Below are positions 1-6,025 of a stretch of 22,276 bases of DNA, in pieces. The position numbers and the translations under genes were made by a program. Under the pieces are notes generated by a model, which was not told the DNA's origin, ran no database searches, and saw nothing but the letters and a program-made list of their open reading frames with translations. Source of the DNA: a virus; the IMG/VR virus record IMGVR_UViG_3300050124_000005, positions 1 to 22,276 of that record. One strand, 5' to 3'. The first letter of the stretch is position 1. Each line of letters starts with the position of its first letter.

Positions 1-74
1 TATACTGCTCCGGCATCAATAAGCAAATTGTTAGGTGTATTTGTGGTAAAGCCTATTGTATTTGTGCTATTAAT
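1..74 (-). CDS. Probable major tail (tube) protein, 5' end only, ATT start
   Basis: Only the first 24 codons lie in the window; the gene runs off the left edge. The N-terminus reads as an Asn/Thr-rich stretch followed by TPNNLLIDAGAVY. A Pro-x-Asn-Leu-Leu-x-Asp-Ala-Gly-x-Val-Tyr start is common in siphophage tail-tube proteins, and the position just after the tail-completion gene fits. The frame has no ATG, GTG or TTG between its upstream stop and the TTG at codon 17, which has no ribosome-binding site. A GAGGGAG Shine-Dalgarno at 81-87 lies 6 nt before an ATT at 72-74, so that ATT is the preferred start; a second ATT at 78-80 is only 3 nt from the core GAGG. Tail-tube identity is inferred from a short piece plus gene order. 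Confidence 0.6.
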   Translation of the reverse strand, partial: MNSTNTIGFTTNTPNNLLIDAGAV

Positions 75-87
75 GTTAATCTCCCTC
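72..87 (-). promoter_or_regulatory. Shine-Dalgarno with apparent ATT start codon
   Basis: On the minus strand GAGGGAG (81-87) is followed by ATTAAC and then ATT (72-74). No conventional start codon is available near this ribosome-binding site, which places initiation on ATT. AUU initiation is known for E. coli infC, where IF3 discriminates against it. Confidence 0.55.
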
Positions 88-92
88 TTTCT

Positions 93-467
93 TTATTTAT
101 TGTAAACCGTGACGACATATCTTAGCTGCCGCCTTTGAATGTGAATTATCGGGTCAGGTAAAACAAGCCTGTAAGGTGTATTGCGATTGATAGAAACATT
201 CATAACGCTGTCGTTATATTGCAAGTGGTTCAGTGCCTTGTGAATTGCATCTGCTATGCCCTCGATCTCCGTTATGTCCGTACTTTTATCGTCCCATATG
301 TCAATTTCTAAAAGGCAACTGTCTGAATATGAGTTATTGATCAGAGTATTTGGAAATTTTATCTCTGCATAAGGATAAACTTTTACTTCTTCCTCGGGAT
401 AATGATCTGCAAAAGCCATACAAATGGGATTAATCATGTTGTAAATTAAAGTGTAAAGTTCTAACAT
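93..467 (-). CDS. Tail-completion / tail terminator-like protein (124 aa)
   Basis: This 124-aa protein sits just before the tail-tube gene and just after the gp10-like gene, the usual place of the tail-terminator or neck protein (lambda gpU / SPP1 gp17-like, DUF3168-like). Such proteins form a ring that ends tail-tube growth and joins the tail to the head. The sequence fits in length and pattern: an N-terminal helix, a YPYAEIKF strand, a LLEIDIWDDKS strand like the EVDIW-type core of this group, a helix with IADAIHKAL, and a C-terminal YVVTVYN strand. GGAGG lies 5 nt before the ATG and there is only one base between it and the upstream gene. The role is inferred mostly from synteny and strand pattern, because no catalytic motif exists in this family. 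Confidence 0.7.
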   Translation of the reverse strand: MLELYTLIYNMINPICMAFADHYPEEEVKVYPYAEIKFPNTLINNSYSDSCLLEIDIWDDKSTDITEIEGIADAIHKALNHLQYNDSVMNVSINRNTPYRLVLPDPIIHIQRRQLRYVVTVYNK

Positions 468-468
468 T

Positions 469-825
469 TTATCCTCCCATCTTCTTGTAAATTTGCACCG
501 CTTTGTTATAAATTTTTGGTATGGCGTTCATTGCGCCCGGCTCTAAAAAAGGCTGTGCTGTTTGTCCTATGCCTTTTTCAACATCAATTGCATAAGGGGC
601 AGAGGCATTTGCTCCGATATAAACACCTGCATTGTCAGGCATAACATCAAAGATTATTGACCGCTTTAAATTTCCCTTGTGATGGTCTTTGTAATCTTTT
701 CCAACTGGTGTAATCGGCTGTATCTCTGCCACTGCTAAAACACCAACACCTTCACAAAACTCTTTTTTATGGAGTTCCATAGCTTTTAACACTTGTGCCT
801 TGAAACTTGTATATTTCATTTCCAT
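469..825 (-). CDS. HK97 gp10-like head-tail connector / neck protein (118 aa)
   Basis: The 118-aa protein carries the two hallmarks of the HK97 gp10 family (SPP1 gp16.1-like neck proteins). These are a central ITPVG segment followed by a basic GNLKRSI strand, and a C-terminal YAIDVEKGIG ... AQPFLEPGA segment, which matches the usual Y-A-x-x-V-E-x-G-T ... Q-P-F-L-x-P-A pattern. It probably helps assemble the interface between the head completion ring and the tail. An AGAGGTG ribosome-binding site lies 5 nt before the ATG, and the start overlaps the upstream stop as TAATG, so translation is likely coupled. Length is normal for the family. Confidence 0.85.
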   Translation of the reverse strand: MEMKYTSFKAQVLKAMELHKKEFCEGVGVLAVAEIQPITPVGKDYKDHHKGNLKRSIIFDVMPDNAGVYIGANASAPYAIDVEKGIGQTAQPFLEPGAMNAIPKIYNKAVQIYKKMGG

Positions 826-1124
826 TATTGCACCTCTAAGGTCATAACTTCAAAGTAATCCCATTCAATTATTTTTTTAACTTCGTGCTGCTCTGTACCG
901 TATTTTAAGATTGTGCCTATCTTTATATCCGCTATATCATCAATAAAAAACCGCTTTGTAACTTCGATATTGTAGCCGTAATTTTTTAGCATCAATGCTG
1001 TTGAAAATGGTTGCATGTCGCAATCTATATCTCTTATCCAAGTTAATACACCCGGTATTGTAACGCCATTTACCTTTGTGCTTGCCGCCCTGTTCCAAAC
1101 CCCCACCGTATAATTAGTAAACAT
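825..1124 (-). CDS. Head closure / stopper-like protein (99 aa)
   Basis: This 99-aa protein lies between the gp6-like connector and the gp10-like protein. That is the usual slot of the head-tail joining stopper (SPP1 gp16 / HK97 gp7-8-like). It is beta-rich, with strands such as YNIEVTKRFFID, a Gly-rich turn near IKIGTILKYG, and a final FEVMTLEVQ strand, consistent with the small beta-barrel fold of stoppers that close the channel after packaging. The ATG has an AAGGGA-type ribosome-binding site inside the end of the upstream gene, which it overlaps by 11 nt. Assignment rests mainly on order and size; sequence alone would not settle it. Confidence 0.6.
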   Translation of the reverse strand: MFTNYTVGVWNRAASTKVNGVTIPGVLTWIRDIDCDMQPFSTALMLKNYGYNIEVTKRFFIDDIADIKIGTILKYGTEQHEVKKIIEWDYFEVMTLEVQ

Positions 1125-1473
1125 AATTGCCGTCCCTTGCTTGAGCCATGCGGATAAAAGGTGAGGGCAAAAGGTCTTTTACACCTTGTCCTAAACCGTC
1201 CTCATATGTTCCACTGCGTAAGCCTTGTGCAAACTGCTTTATGCCCTCGTTGCCACGCTTGTGGTAACATAAGACTACGTATTCGATTAGTGCGTCGGTA
1301 TAGACAGTTGTAACGTCTGTGGGTAGTGTGGGCGGGTCTGTGACAGGCGGGTCAGGGGCGTTCATATATGCCGTGATAAGGGTAACGCCTTTGCGGACAT
1401 AAAGCGTGAGCAAGGCGTCCTTCGTCGTGTCCGATATGTTTAAAACTGTTTTAATATCGTCTAAAACTGCCAT
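1114..1473 (-). CDS. Head-tail connector, HK97 gp6 / SPP1 gp15-like (119 aa)
   Basis: The N-terminal helix VLDDIKTVLNISDTTKDALL, followed by a second helix with a Y-V-R-K-G motif, then YTDALIEYVVLCYHKRG and a late DGLGQGVKDLLPSPFIRMA segment, is the typical pattern of the phage gp6-like connector family. These proteins form a ring below the portal and help retain packaged DNA. GGAGGTG lies upstream; the in-frame ATG is the second of two ATGs 4 nt apart, and the first opens a different frame. A Pro/Thr/Asp-rich loop at about residues 39-53 is locally more GC-rich than the neighbouring genes. The gene follows the hairpin at 1498-1525. Confidence 0.8.
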   Translation of the reverse strand: MAVLDDIKTVLNISDTTKDALLTLYVRKGVTLITAYMNAPDPPVTDPPTLPTDVTTVYTDALIEYVVLCYHKRGNEGIKQFAQGLRSGTYEDGLGQGVKDLLPSPFIRMAQARDGNYVY

Positions 1474-1497
1474 TCATTTTACACCTCCTAAAAAGGG

Positions 1498-1525
1498 AAA
1501 GGGCAAGCTTTACGCTTTGCCCTTT
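1498..1525 (-). terminator. Hairpin between capsid-distal small gene and connector genes
   Basis: On the minus strand AAAGGGCA pairs with TGCCCTTT (8 bp) around a 12-nt loop, and CCCTTTTT follows. The stop codon of the 49-aa gene lies inside the loop. On the opposite strand the same stem is followed directly by TTTTTAT, so the element could work in both directions, and its U-tract is better placed for the plus strand. In the late operon it could act as a partial terminator or as an RNA 3'-end protector that lowers connector expression relative to capsid. Confidence 0.55.
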
Positions 1526-1659
1526 TTATAATATTCCGCTATTTTAGCTACGTAAACTACTTTTGCGGCAACCTCGGCGAAACCCTCTTTTAAGAGTTTT
1601 GCCTTTTCTTGTTCGGTTTCAACAATTCTGTGAACGTTCAACTTTTTAAGTTCAAACAT
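1510..1659 (-). CDS. Small capsid-distal phage protein (49 aa)
   Basis: This short gene starts on the major capsid stop codon (TAATG overlap, ATG at 1657-1659) and encodes a charged 49-aa protein: MFELKKLNVHRIVETEQEK, then a KLLKEGFAEV segment and a Lys-rich tail. Many siphophages carry such a short gene right after the major capsid gene, with the same pattern of a basic N-terminal strand, V-x-R-x-V, a helix, and a GF turn. Its job is not established; a small head-associated or regulatory role is possible. Its stop codon falls inside a hairpin. Translation is presumably coupled to capsid translation. Confidence 0.7.
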   Translation of the reverse strand: MFELKKLNVHRIVETEQEKAKLLKEGFAEVAAKVVYVAKIAEYYKKGKA

Positions 1660-2582
1660 TATGCCAGAGCCTCTTTGATATTTACAAAGACTGTTGACAT
1701 TTTGTTATCCATAATCCATAAATCATGATATTTGCGATAGTCAAGTTTCCAAGCATCAGCAACCTGATTGACATCAGGTGCAAAGATGCGCATGTTGTCG
1801 GTTTTCGAAATAGCAATAGGAGTAGTCGCAGCTGAGATAATCCAGTTGATTGATTTTGCTGTGCCTGCTGGAGTAAATCCACCTGCTGTTTGTCCTGCAG
1901 TTTTGCCATCATTAAAGACATAAGCGGTTTTCATTCTTGCGGATGGAACTTCTTTAATCGGGCATTCGTCTATCGATATAACGCCGGATTGTAGTTGACC
2001 GTTAAATGCACCAACCTGTAACTGGCGCTGCATTTCGGTAGAACTTTCAAGGATAGCTAATACTGATGTCGGAATTGTGACAATAAGAGGAATAGCGCCG
2101 ATTGCATCTTGAATTGCTGCAATGTCGGCTTTCAGTTTGCTGTAAATATCAGCCACAATAGGAGTGTATCCGCCTGATGCTCTGCTGCCTGCAATAGCAA
2201 GTGAAGCAATGGTTGAATAACGGTAAGCATCTATTTCAGGGATAACCATTGTGCGCTGAAATTCTCCCATGAGGTTAGAAGCGTTCGCCACAAAGTTGGT
2301 TTCGTTAACGTCCATGCTGTCAAGGCTGAATGTCCTGCCTCTGTCCTGCCCCATTGTTTTAGTTTCATAGGCAAGAGTAGCAGCACCTTGAACAAAACCT
2401 AAAGAGCGGTCATAGTTGCCTAAGCCGTCCATAGAGATTTTTGGAATCTTAACGGTATTACCGCCGTTGTAAATTACAAGTCCTGCATTGCCTTCCATCC
2501 AGCCGGATGTAGAAGCCGCCACGACTTGCTTGTCGAGTTCCTGCATAAATAAGGTTGCGTAAGTTAAAGTATTTATTGCCAT
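1659..2582 (-). CDS. Major capsid protein (307 aa)
   Basis: This 307-aa protein follows a scaffold gene and precedes the connector genes, the standard place of the major capsid gene. The N-terminus (MAINTLTYATLFMQELDKQV) leads into a Gly/Asn-rich loop and the strand VKIPKISMDGLGNYDRSLGF. This is followed by LDSMDVNETNF, a long helix with IDAYRYSTIASLA, and a C-terminal strand in MRIFAPDVNQVADAWKLDYRKYHDLWI. This layout matches HK97-fold capsid proteins of low-GC Gram-positive siphophages that use a separate scaffold. There is no N-terminal protease-cleaved delta domain, which is consistent with the separate scaffold gene. GAGGTAA lies before the ATG. Confidence 0.88.
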   Translation of the reverse strand: MAINTLTYATLFMQELDKQVVAASTSGWMEGNAGLVIYNGGNTVKIPKISMDGLGNYDRSLGFVQGAATLAYETKTMGQDRGRTFSLDSMDVNETNFVANASNLMGEFQRTMVIPEIDAYRYSTIASLAIAGSRASGGYTPIVADIYSKLKADIAAIQDAIGAIPLIVTIPTSVLAILESSTEMQRQLQVGAFNGQLQSGVISIDECPIKEVPSARMKTAYVFNDGKTAGQTAGGFTPAGTAKSINWIISAATTPIAISKTDNMRIFAPDVNQVADAWKLDYRKYHDLWIMDNKMSTVFVNIKEALA

Positions 2583-2609
2583 GATATATTACCTCTTTCG
2601 TTTTTTAAA

Positions 2610-3170
2610 TTATTTCATGTATTTTGCGATTTCTGCTCTTGCCTTTTCATCGCCAACGTTGCCACCTTTAGCGGCTGGAGGAACGTAACTATTGCCCTTT
2701 GCAAATTCGGTCTTGATGGCCTCGTCGTGCGTTGCAAACAGATTTTTTAACATTTCTATATTCTTTTTTGTCGATTCTTCATCGCCGACAATAAAATCAA
2801 CTAATTCACTCGGCAATTTCAATTCCTGAAACTGCTTTAAAGTTTTATTGGTCAATTTCTCTTTTAAAGTAGAATTTTTCATGTTCTCAAATTCTGCTTT
2901 TAATTGAGCCATTGCCACGTCTTTCGGGTCTGCATCTGGAAAACGCTTTTTGACTTCCTCGTCAACCATTTTTGTAAGATTATTTGTTTTCCACGATTCG
3001 AGCCCTTTGTTGTGGTATGTGTCTAACCTAGGCTGTAGAAGCTTTTTACCATCCTCACCCTCTAAAAATGCATTAACTCTATCAACTGTAGTAAAACCGT
3101 TGACATAATTTTTAACTTCGGGTAAATCTTTGTTCGTGTCTAAAAATGCTTGTACTTCTGCAATATCCAT
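2610..3170 (-). CDS. Scaffold protein, DUF4355-like (186 aa)
   Basis: The 186-aa protein is highly charged and helical, with a central coiled-coil region (DEEVKKRFPDADPKDVAMAQ onward) and a LPSELVDFIVGDEESTKKNI segment. It ends in a Gly/Pro linker (YVPPAAKGGN) and a basic tail. The L-P-x-E-L-V-D-F-x-V-G-x-D-E-x-x-T-x-K-N-I motif is characteristic of DUF4355 scaffold-type proteins found just upstream of the major capsid gene. It would direct capsid shell assembly and then leave the head. AAAGGA lies before the ATG. It is the first gene after the terminator at 3230-3257, so it may need its own promoter or depend on read-through. Confidence 0.82.
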   Translation of the reverse strand: MDIAEVQAFLDTNKDLPEVKNYVNGFTTVDRVNAFLEGEDGKKLLQPRLDTYHNKGLESWKTNNLTKMVDEEVKKRFPDADPKDVAMAQLKAEFENMKNSTLKEKLTNKTLKQFQELKLPSELVDFIVGDEESTKKNIEMLKNLFATHDEAIKTEFAKGNSYVPPAAKGGNVGDEKARAEIAKYMK

Positions 3171-3229
3171 AATTTTTCCTTTCGCCCTATGCGTAATTCA
3201 ATCCGCAGAGTGCATAATTAATTTTTGAT

Positions 3230-3257
3230 ATAAAAAATCGCCCCGTTTGGAGCGATT
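3230..3257 (-). terminator. Rho-independent terminator between head-morphogenesis and scaffold genes
   Basis: On the minus strand ATCGCTCC pairs with GGGGCGAT (8 bp including one T-G wobble) around an AAAC loop and is followed at once by TTTTTTATA. That is a textbook intrinsic terminator. It sits 16 nt after the 47-aa gene and about 60 nt before the scaffold start. A further short stem (TGAGAT/ATCTCA, 3263-3280) overlaps the end of the 47-aa gene. Confidence 0.8.
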
Positions 3258-3272
3258 AATCGTGAGATTTTT

Positions 3273-3416
3273 TTATCTCAATTCGTATTTCTTGATAGAA
3301 AAGCATCTGCCTAACCACATTTTCCAGATTGTCACATAGTTTTTGCCATTTTCGCTGTATTCGGTATCATATTTTAGAGGAAATAGTTGTTTCAAGTACC
3401 ATGTTAATTTACTCAT
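3273..3416 (-). CDS. Small basic protein of unknown function (47 aa)
   Basis: A 47-aa ORF starts 8 nt inside the MuF-like gene (ATGAGTAA overlap) with a strong GGAGGTGA ribosome-binding site 6 nt upstream, so it is very probably translated. The protein (MSKLTWYLKQLFPLKYDTEY, then an aromatic, basic C-terminus with WKMWLGRCFSIKKY) is basic and rich in Trp and Tyr. It could be a small membrane-associated or nucleic-acid-binding protein, but no family is recognised. It is the last gene before a strong terminator and thus ends the transcription unit that includes terL and the portal. Confidence 0.65.
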   Translation of the reverse strand: MSKLTWYLKQLFPLKYDTEYSENGKNYVTIWKMWLGRCFSIKKYELR

Positions 3417-4299
3417 TGCTGTCACCTCCAATTCCCTTATCTTTCGCCCAATCGGCGTAATTTGTATAATCTATAATCTCTTTTGTTTCATTGTCTTTGC
3501 GACTTGTGGGATTCCAACCGTCGTATGGTACATTTATCAAGCAGCAACGGCAATTTGGGTGAAGTGGTGGTTCTGGGTGATCTTCATTTATGCCCCATAC
3601 TTTGCCATCAAGGTCTGCATCTTCGGGAGCGGTCAGCATATCCAGCGTTGCGCTCCACATGACCTGTTCAACGCCCGTGTCTCTGCCCATGTCCTCGCTG
3701 GCCTGTGTCTGCACTCGTGCCGTTTCAGTATTTACAAGACGTTGGCTCTCATAGGCGTGAACATTAAAAGCATCTCTTATCTGTCTGCCGATTTTATCTA
3801 TTGTTATATCACCTTTCATGGCACCGGTAATGTTTTTTTGTAGAGCGTCAATCATATCACCCTTATTAGCCCAAATACGGTCTGAAAAAAGATCCCCCTT
3901 GTACTTTGCATTTACCGCAGCATCGACAAACTCTTTTTTAAGGATATTAAACTTTAAATTTACCGTCATGCCGCTTTCTAATGTATAAATATTCTTATAA
4001 AATGTATCTTTATACACTTCTGAAAGAACATTTTTAACGGTGTCAACTTCTTTTTTACCTAAATTCAAGCCCATATCCTTTAAAGTTTTATCAAATTCGG
4101 ATTTTACTTTTGCTTTCTGTGATGTACTTAATTTAAGCAATCCGTCAATGGCATACGCTATAAACAAAGCACCTATAGCAGTATGAATTTTGTCTAAAGC
4201 CTCTTTTTGGTCTTTGTAAACTGGTTTCATTCCTTCATTTGCGAAGTCCTCACCGTCAACTTTAATGCTCTCTACTTTTTTTCTATATTCTTTATCCAT
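3409..4299 (-). CDS. Minor head protein, phage Mu F-like (296 aa)
   Basis: This is a MuF-domain head morphogenesis protein (SPP1 gp7 family). Family members sit inside the capsid near the portal and may be ejected with the DNA. Its defining C-terminal region is clear: VNTETARVQTQAS at about residues 189-201, then DLDGKVWGINEDHPEPPLHP and the HPNCRCCL motif at 247-254, the usual H-x-N-C-R-C signature. The N-terminal half is helical and charged. No C-terminal toxin domain is fused, unlike polymorphic MuF toxins. The ATG overlaps the stop of the 106-aa gene (TAATG), with a GGTGG ribosome-binding site. Confidence 0.87.
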   Translation of the reverse strand: MDKEYRKKVESIKVDGEDFANEGMKPVYKDQKEALDKIHTAIGALFIAYAIDGLLKLSTSQKAKVKSEFDKTLKDMGLNLGKKEVDTVKNVLSEVYKDTFYKNIYTLESGMTVNLKFNILKKEFVDAAVNAKYKGDLFSDRIWANKGDMIDALQKNITGAMKGDITIDKIGRQIRDAFNVHAYESQRLVNTETARVQTQASEDMGRDTGVEQVMWSATLDMLTAPEDADLDGKVWGINEDHPEPPLHPNCRCCLINVPYDGWNPTSRKDNETKEIIDYTNYADWAKDKGIGGDSNE

Positions 4300-4619
4300 T
4301 ATTCGCCACCAATATTCTCTAAAAATGTTTTAATTGCTTCATCGGAATAGCCAAACGCCTTGCCTAAAATCCAATGTTCAAATTTTGTCTTAGGTTCGGG
4401 CAGTGATTTGATTATTTCAAGCATATATTTATCTTTATAAATCCAAAGTGTTTCCCACCCCTCAGCTAAATTTTCGACATGGGTTTTTAGTTTAAATTTA
4501 TCAACCCTGTCAACTATTTCTTCAACATATCTATCTTGGATTGCCAAACTTACACATGGTTTTCCTGTCTGAACCATCTGACAATACACATCAACATTTG
4601 CTATTATAGTTTCATTCAT
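4299..4619 (-). CDS. Unknown protein between portal and MuF-like gene (106 aa)
   Basis: I do not recognise this 106-aa protein. It starts MNETIIANVDVYCQMVQTGK and has a central strand with W-E-T-L-W-I-Y-K-D-K-Y, followed by two helices ending FGYSDEAIKTFLENI. It looks like a small, soluble, mixed alpha/beta protein. It overlaps the portal stop by 4 nt (ATGA) and the MuF start by 1 nt, so it is locked into the head-gene operon and most likely has an accessory part in head assembly or acts as a portal-associated factor. The ribosome-binding site is a GGTGG inside the portal C-terminus. Confidence 0.75.
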   Translation of the reverse strand: MNETIIANVDVYCQMVQTGKPCVSLAIQDRYVEEIVDRVDKFKLKTHVENLAEGWETLWIYKDKYMLEIIKSLPEPKTKFEHWILGKAFGYSDEAIKTFLENIGGE

Positions 4620-6022
4620 GGTTTAGCCACCATCAGGGGCTTATCTGGCATGGTTTGTGGGGTCATAGGAGGCTGTGGAGGGTTTAAAAGCCCTGCCCCT
4701 ATGCTGTTAGCCTTTGCCTCTGCCTGTGCCTTCTTGACCTCATTTTGAGGGTTGTCGATGAAACTAAACAAACTCAAGGCGGTTTCAGTACTTAATTTAT
4801 CACCCAAAGCAGTAACTACCGTACTATTTGTCAAATCATCACTTGGAATATTAGGCGTAAACTTGATTTTTATGTCCCTGTAATCGTAATTAGTGCCTTT
4901 CAGATTGTTCATATAGCAAAGTAACATACAAAGTCTTGTTTTTACACAGTTCGCAAGAGCTTTTTGATTGAGCTTACATTTTTCTTCAAGGCTAATTAGC
5001 CGAGCCCTTAAAGCCAGACTTGAAGTATTAGAACTCATTTTCTCGTTGCTGTTTATGTGGCAAGAAATTTGAAACATTTTATCTTCAAGCGTTGTTAAGG
5101 TGTTTTGAATGAAAGTGTCGTTGATTGTTTTAATAAGCCACACCGCAGAGCCATCTTTGCCCTTGGTTTTCATAATGCCCTGCTTTTTCATCGTTGCAAG
5201 GTCGCTGTCCTGCAAATCAAGGTTATTGAGGACTAAATAAGCGTTGCGGAACTCGGTAATCTCGCTTGATATGTCGCTTAAATTCGTTTCGTAAGCATCT
5301 TGAAGTGTCTTAAGGTCCTTATATAAACTATCAAGCCAACCTTCTTCGCTCAAAACAGCAACGCCCACAGGTACGCAACCGAAGGGGTGAGATGTCCGGT
5401 TTATCTCGGTAAACACATCGTTGCAATGTATAATCTCCGAATCAGTGTAAATATCAATATATTGCTTCGTATCGTAGGCTTTTCTGAAAATATGCAGAAA
5501 AAATATTACGTTATCGCAGTGGTCTAAGTAAGCAATACCATGTCTGGGGGAAATAACCCTTGAACAGAATTGAGCTTCTTTGTCGATGTAATATAATTCG
5601 TATGCGTTTGAATATATCAGCATATTTTTTGCCAGTGTTGCATCGTGATCCGCTTTCCAGTGAGCCGTTGAAATTCTAAGCAGATCAATTATCTTGTCGT
5701 CGCCTTTGTGGCTCGTGTATGTGAGGTCATTGCCGACGCTGTAACTGACTTCCTCTTTGACAAACTTCTTAATAAAATTTGTATTAATACGGTGATCATA
5801 GCGATCGTTTACATAGTTGTAATTGCCGGCACCCTCCGCATCAAGGTTAAATTCATCAATAAAAATATCATCATATGAGCCATTAGAAGAAACGCTCAAG
5901 TCATGGCCGGTATCGGTTATTCCCATGTAATACATATACATTTTCATATTAACGTGGTATTGCCGTTCGAAGTTGCTTTTAACTTTTGTTAATATTTCTC
6001 TATTTGCATCTACATCAAACAT
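4616..6022 (-). CDS. Portal protein, SPP1 gp6-like (468 aa)
   Basis: This 468-aa protein matches the SPP1 gp6-type portal family in length and layout. The N-terminal region has YNYVNDRYDHRINTNFIKKF and YSVGNDLTYT, then YELYYIDKEAQFCSRVISPR, a long stem/clip helix region with ETNLSDISSEITEFRNAYLV, and SNTSSLALRARLISLEEKC near the C-terminus. Each of these resembles a conserved block of gp6 portals. Twelve copies would form the channel at one capsid vertex through which the terminase pumps DNA. The C-terminus is Pro/Met-rich (NPPQPPMTPQTMPDKP) and probably disordered. GGAGG lies before the ATG and overlaps the last codons of terL. Confidence 0.92.
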   Translation of the reverse strand: MFDVDANREILTKVKSNFERQYHVNMKMYMYYMGITDTGHDLSVSSNGSYDDIFIDEFNLDAEGAGNYNYVNDRYDHRINTNFIKKFVKEEVSYSVGNDLTYTSHKGDDKIIDLLRISTAHWKADHDATLAKNMLIYSNAYELYYIDKEAQFCSRVISPRHGIAYLDHCDNVIFFLHIFRKAYDTKQYIDIYTDSEIIHCNDVFTEINRTSHPFGCVPVGVAVLSEEGWLDSLYKDLKTLQDAYETNLSDISSEITEFRNAYLVLNNLDLQDSDLATMKKQGIMKTKGKDGSAVWLIKTINDTFIQNTLTTLEDKMFQISCHINSNEKMSSNTSSLALRARLISLEEKCKLNQKALANCVKTRLCMLLCYMNNLKGTNYDYRDIKIKFTPNIPSDDLTNSTVVTALGDKLSTETALSLFSFIDNPQNEVKKAQAEAKANSIGAGLLNPPQPPMTPQTMPDKPLMVAKP

Positions 6023-6025
6023 TTT

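Noticed and set aside
3343-3843. Long plus-strand open frame (166 aa) opposite the MuF-like gene
   Set aside because: It lies antisense to a clear MuF coding region, has no ribosome-binding site, and its Cys/Phe/Ile-rich sequence is typical of a shadow frame.
3409-4299. Polymorphic toxin domain fused to the MuF-like protein
   Set aside because: The protein ends shortly after the HPNCRC motif (296 aa), leaving no room for a C-terminal toxin domain.
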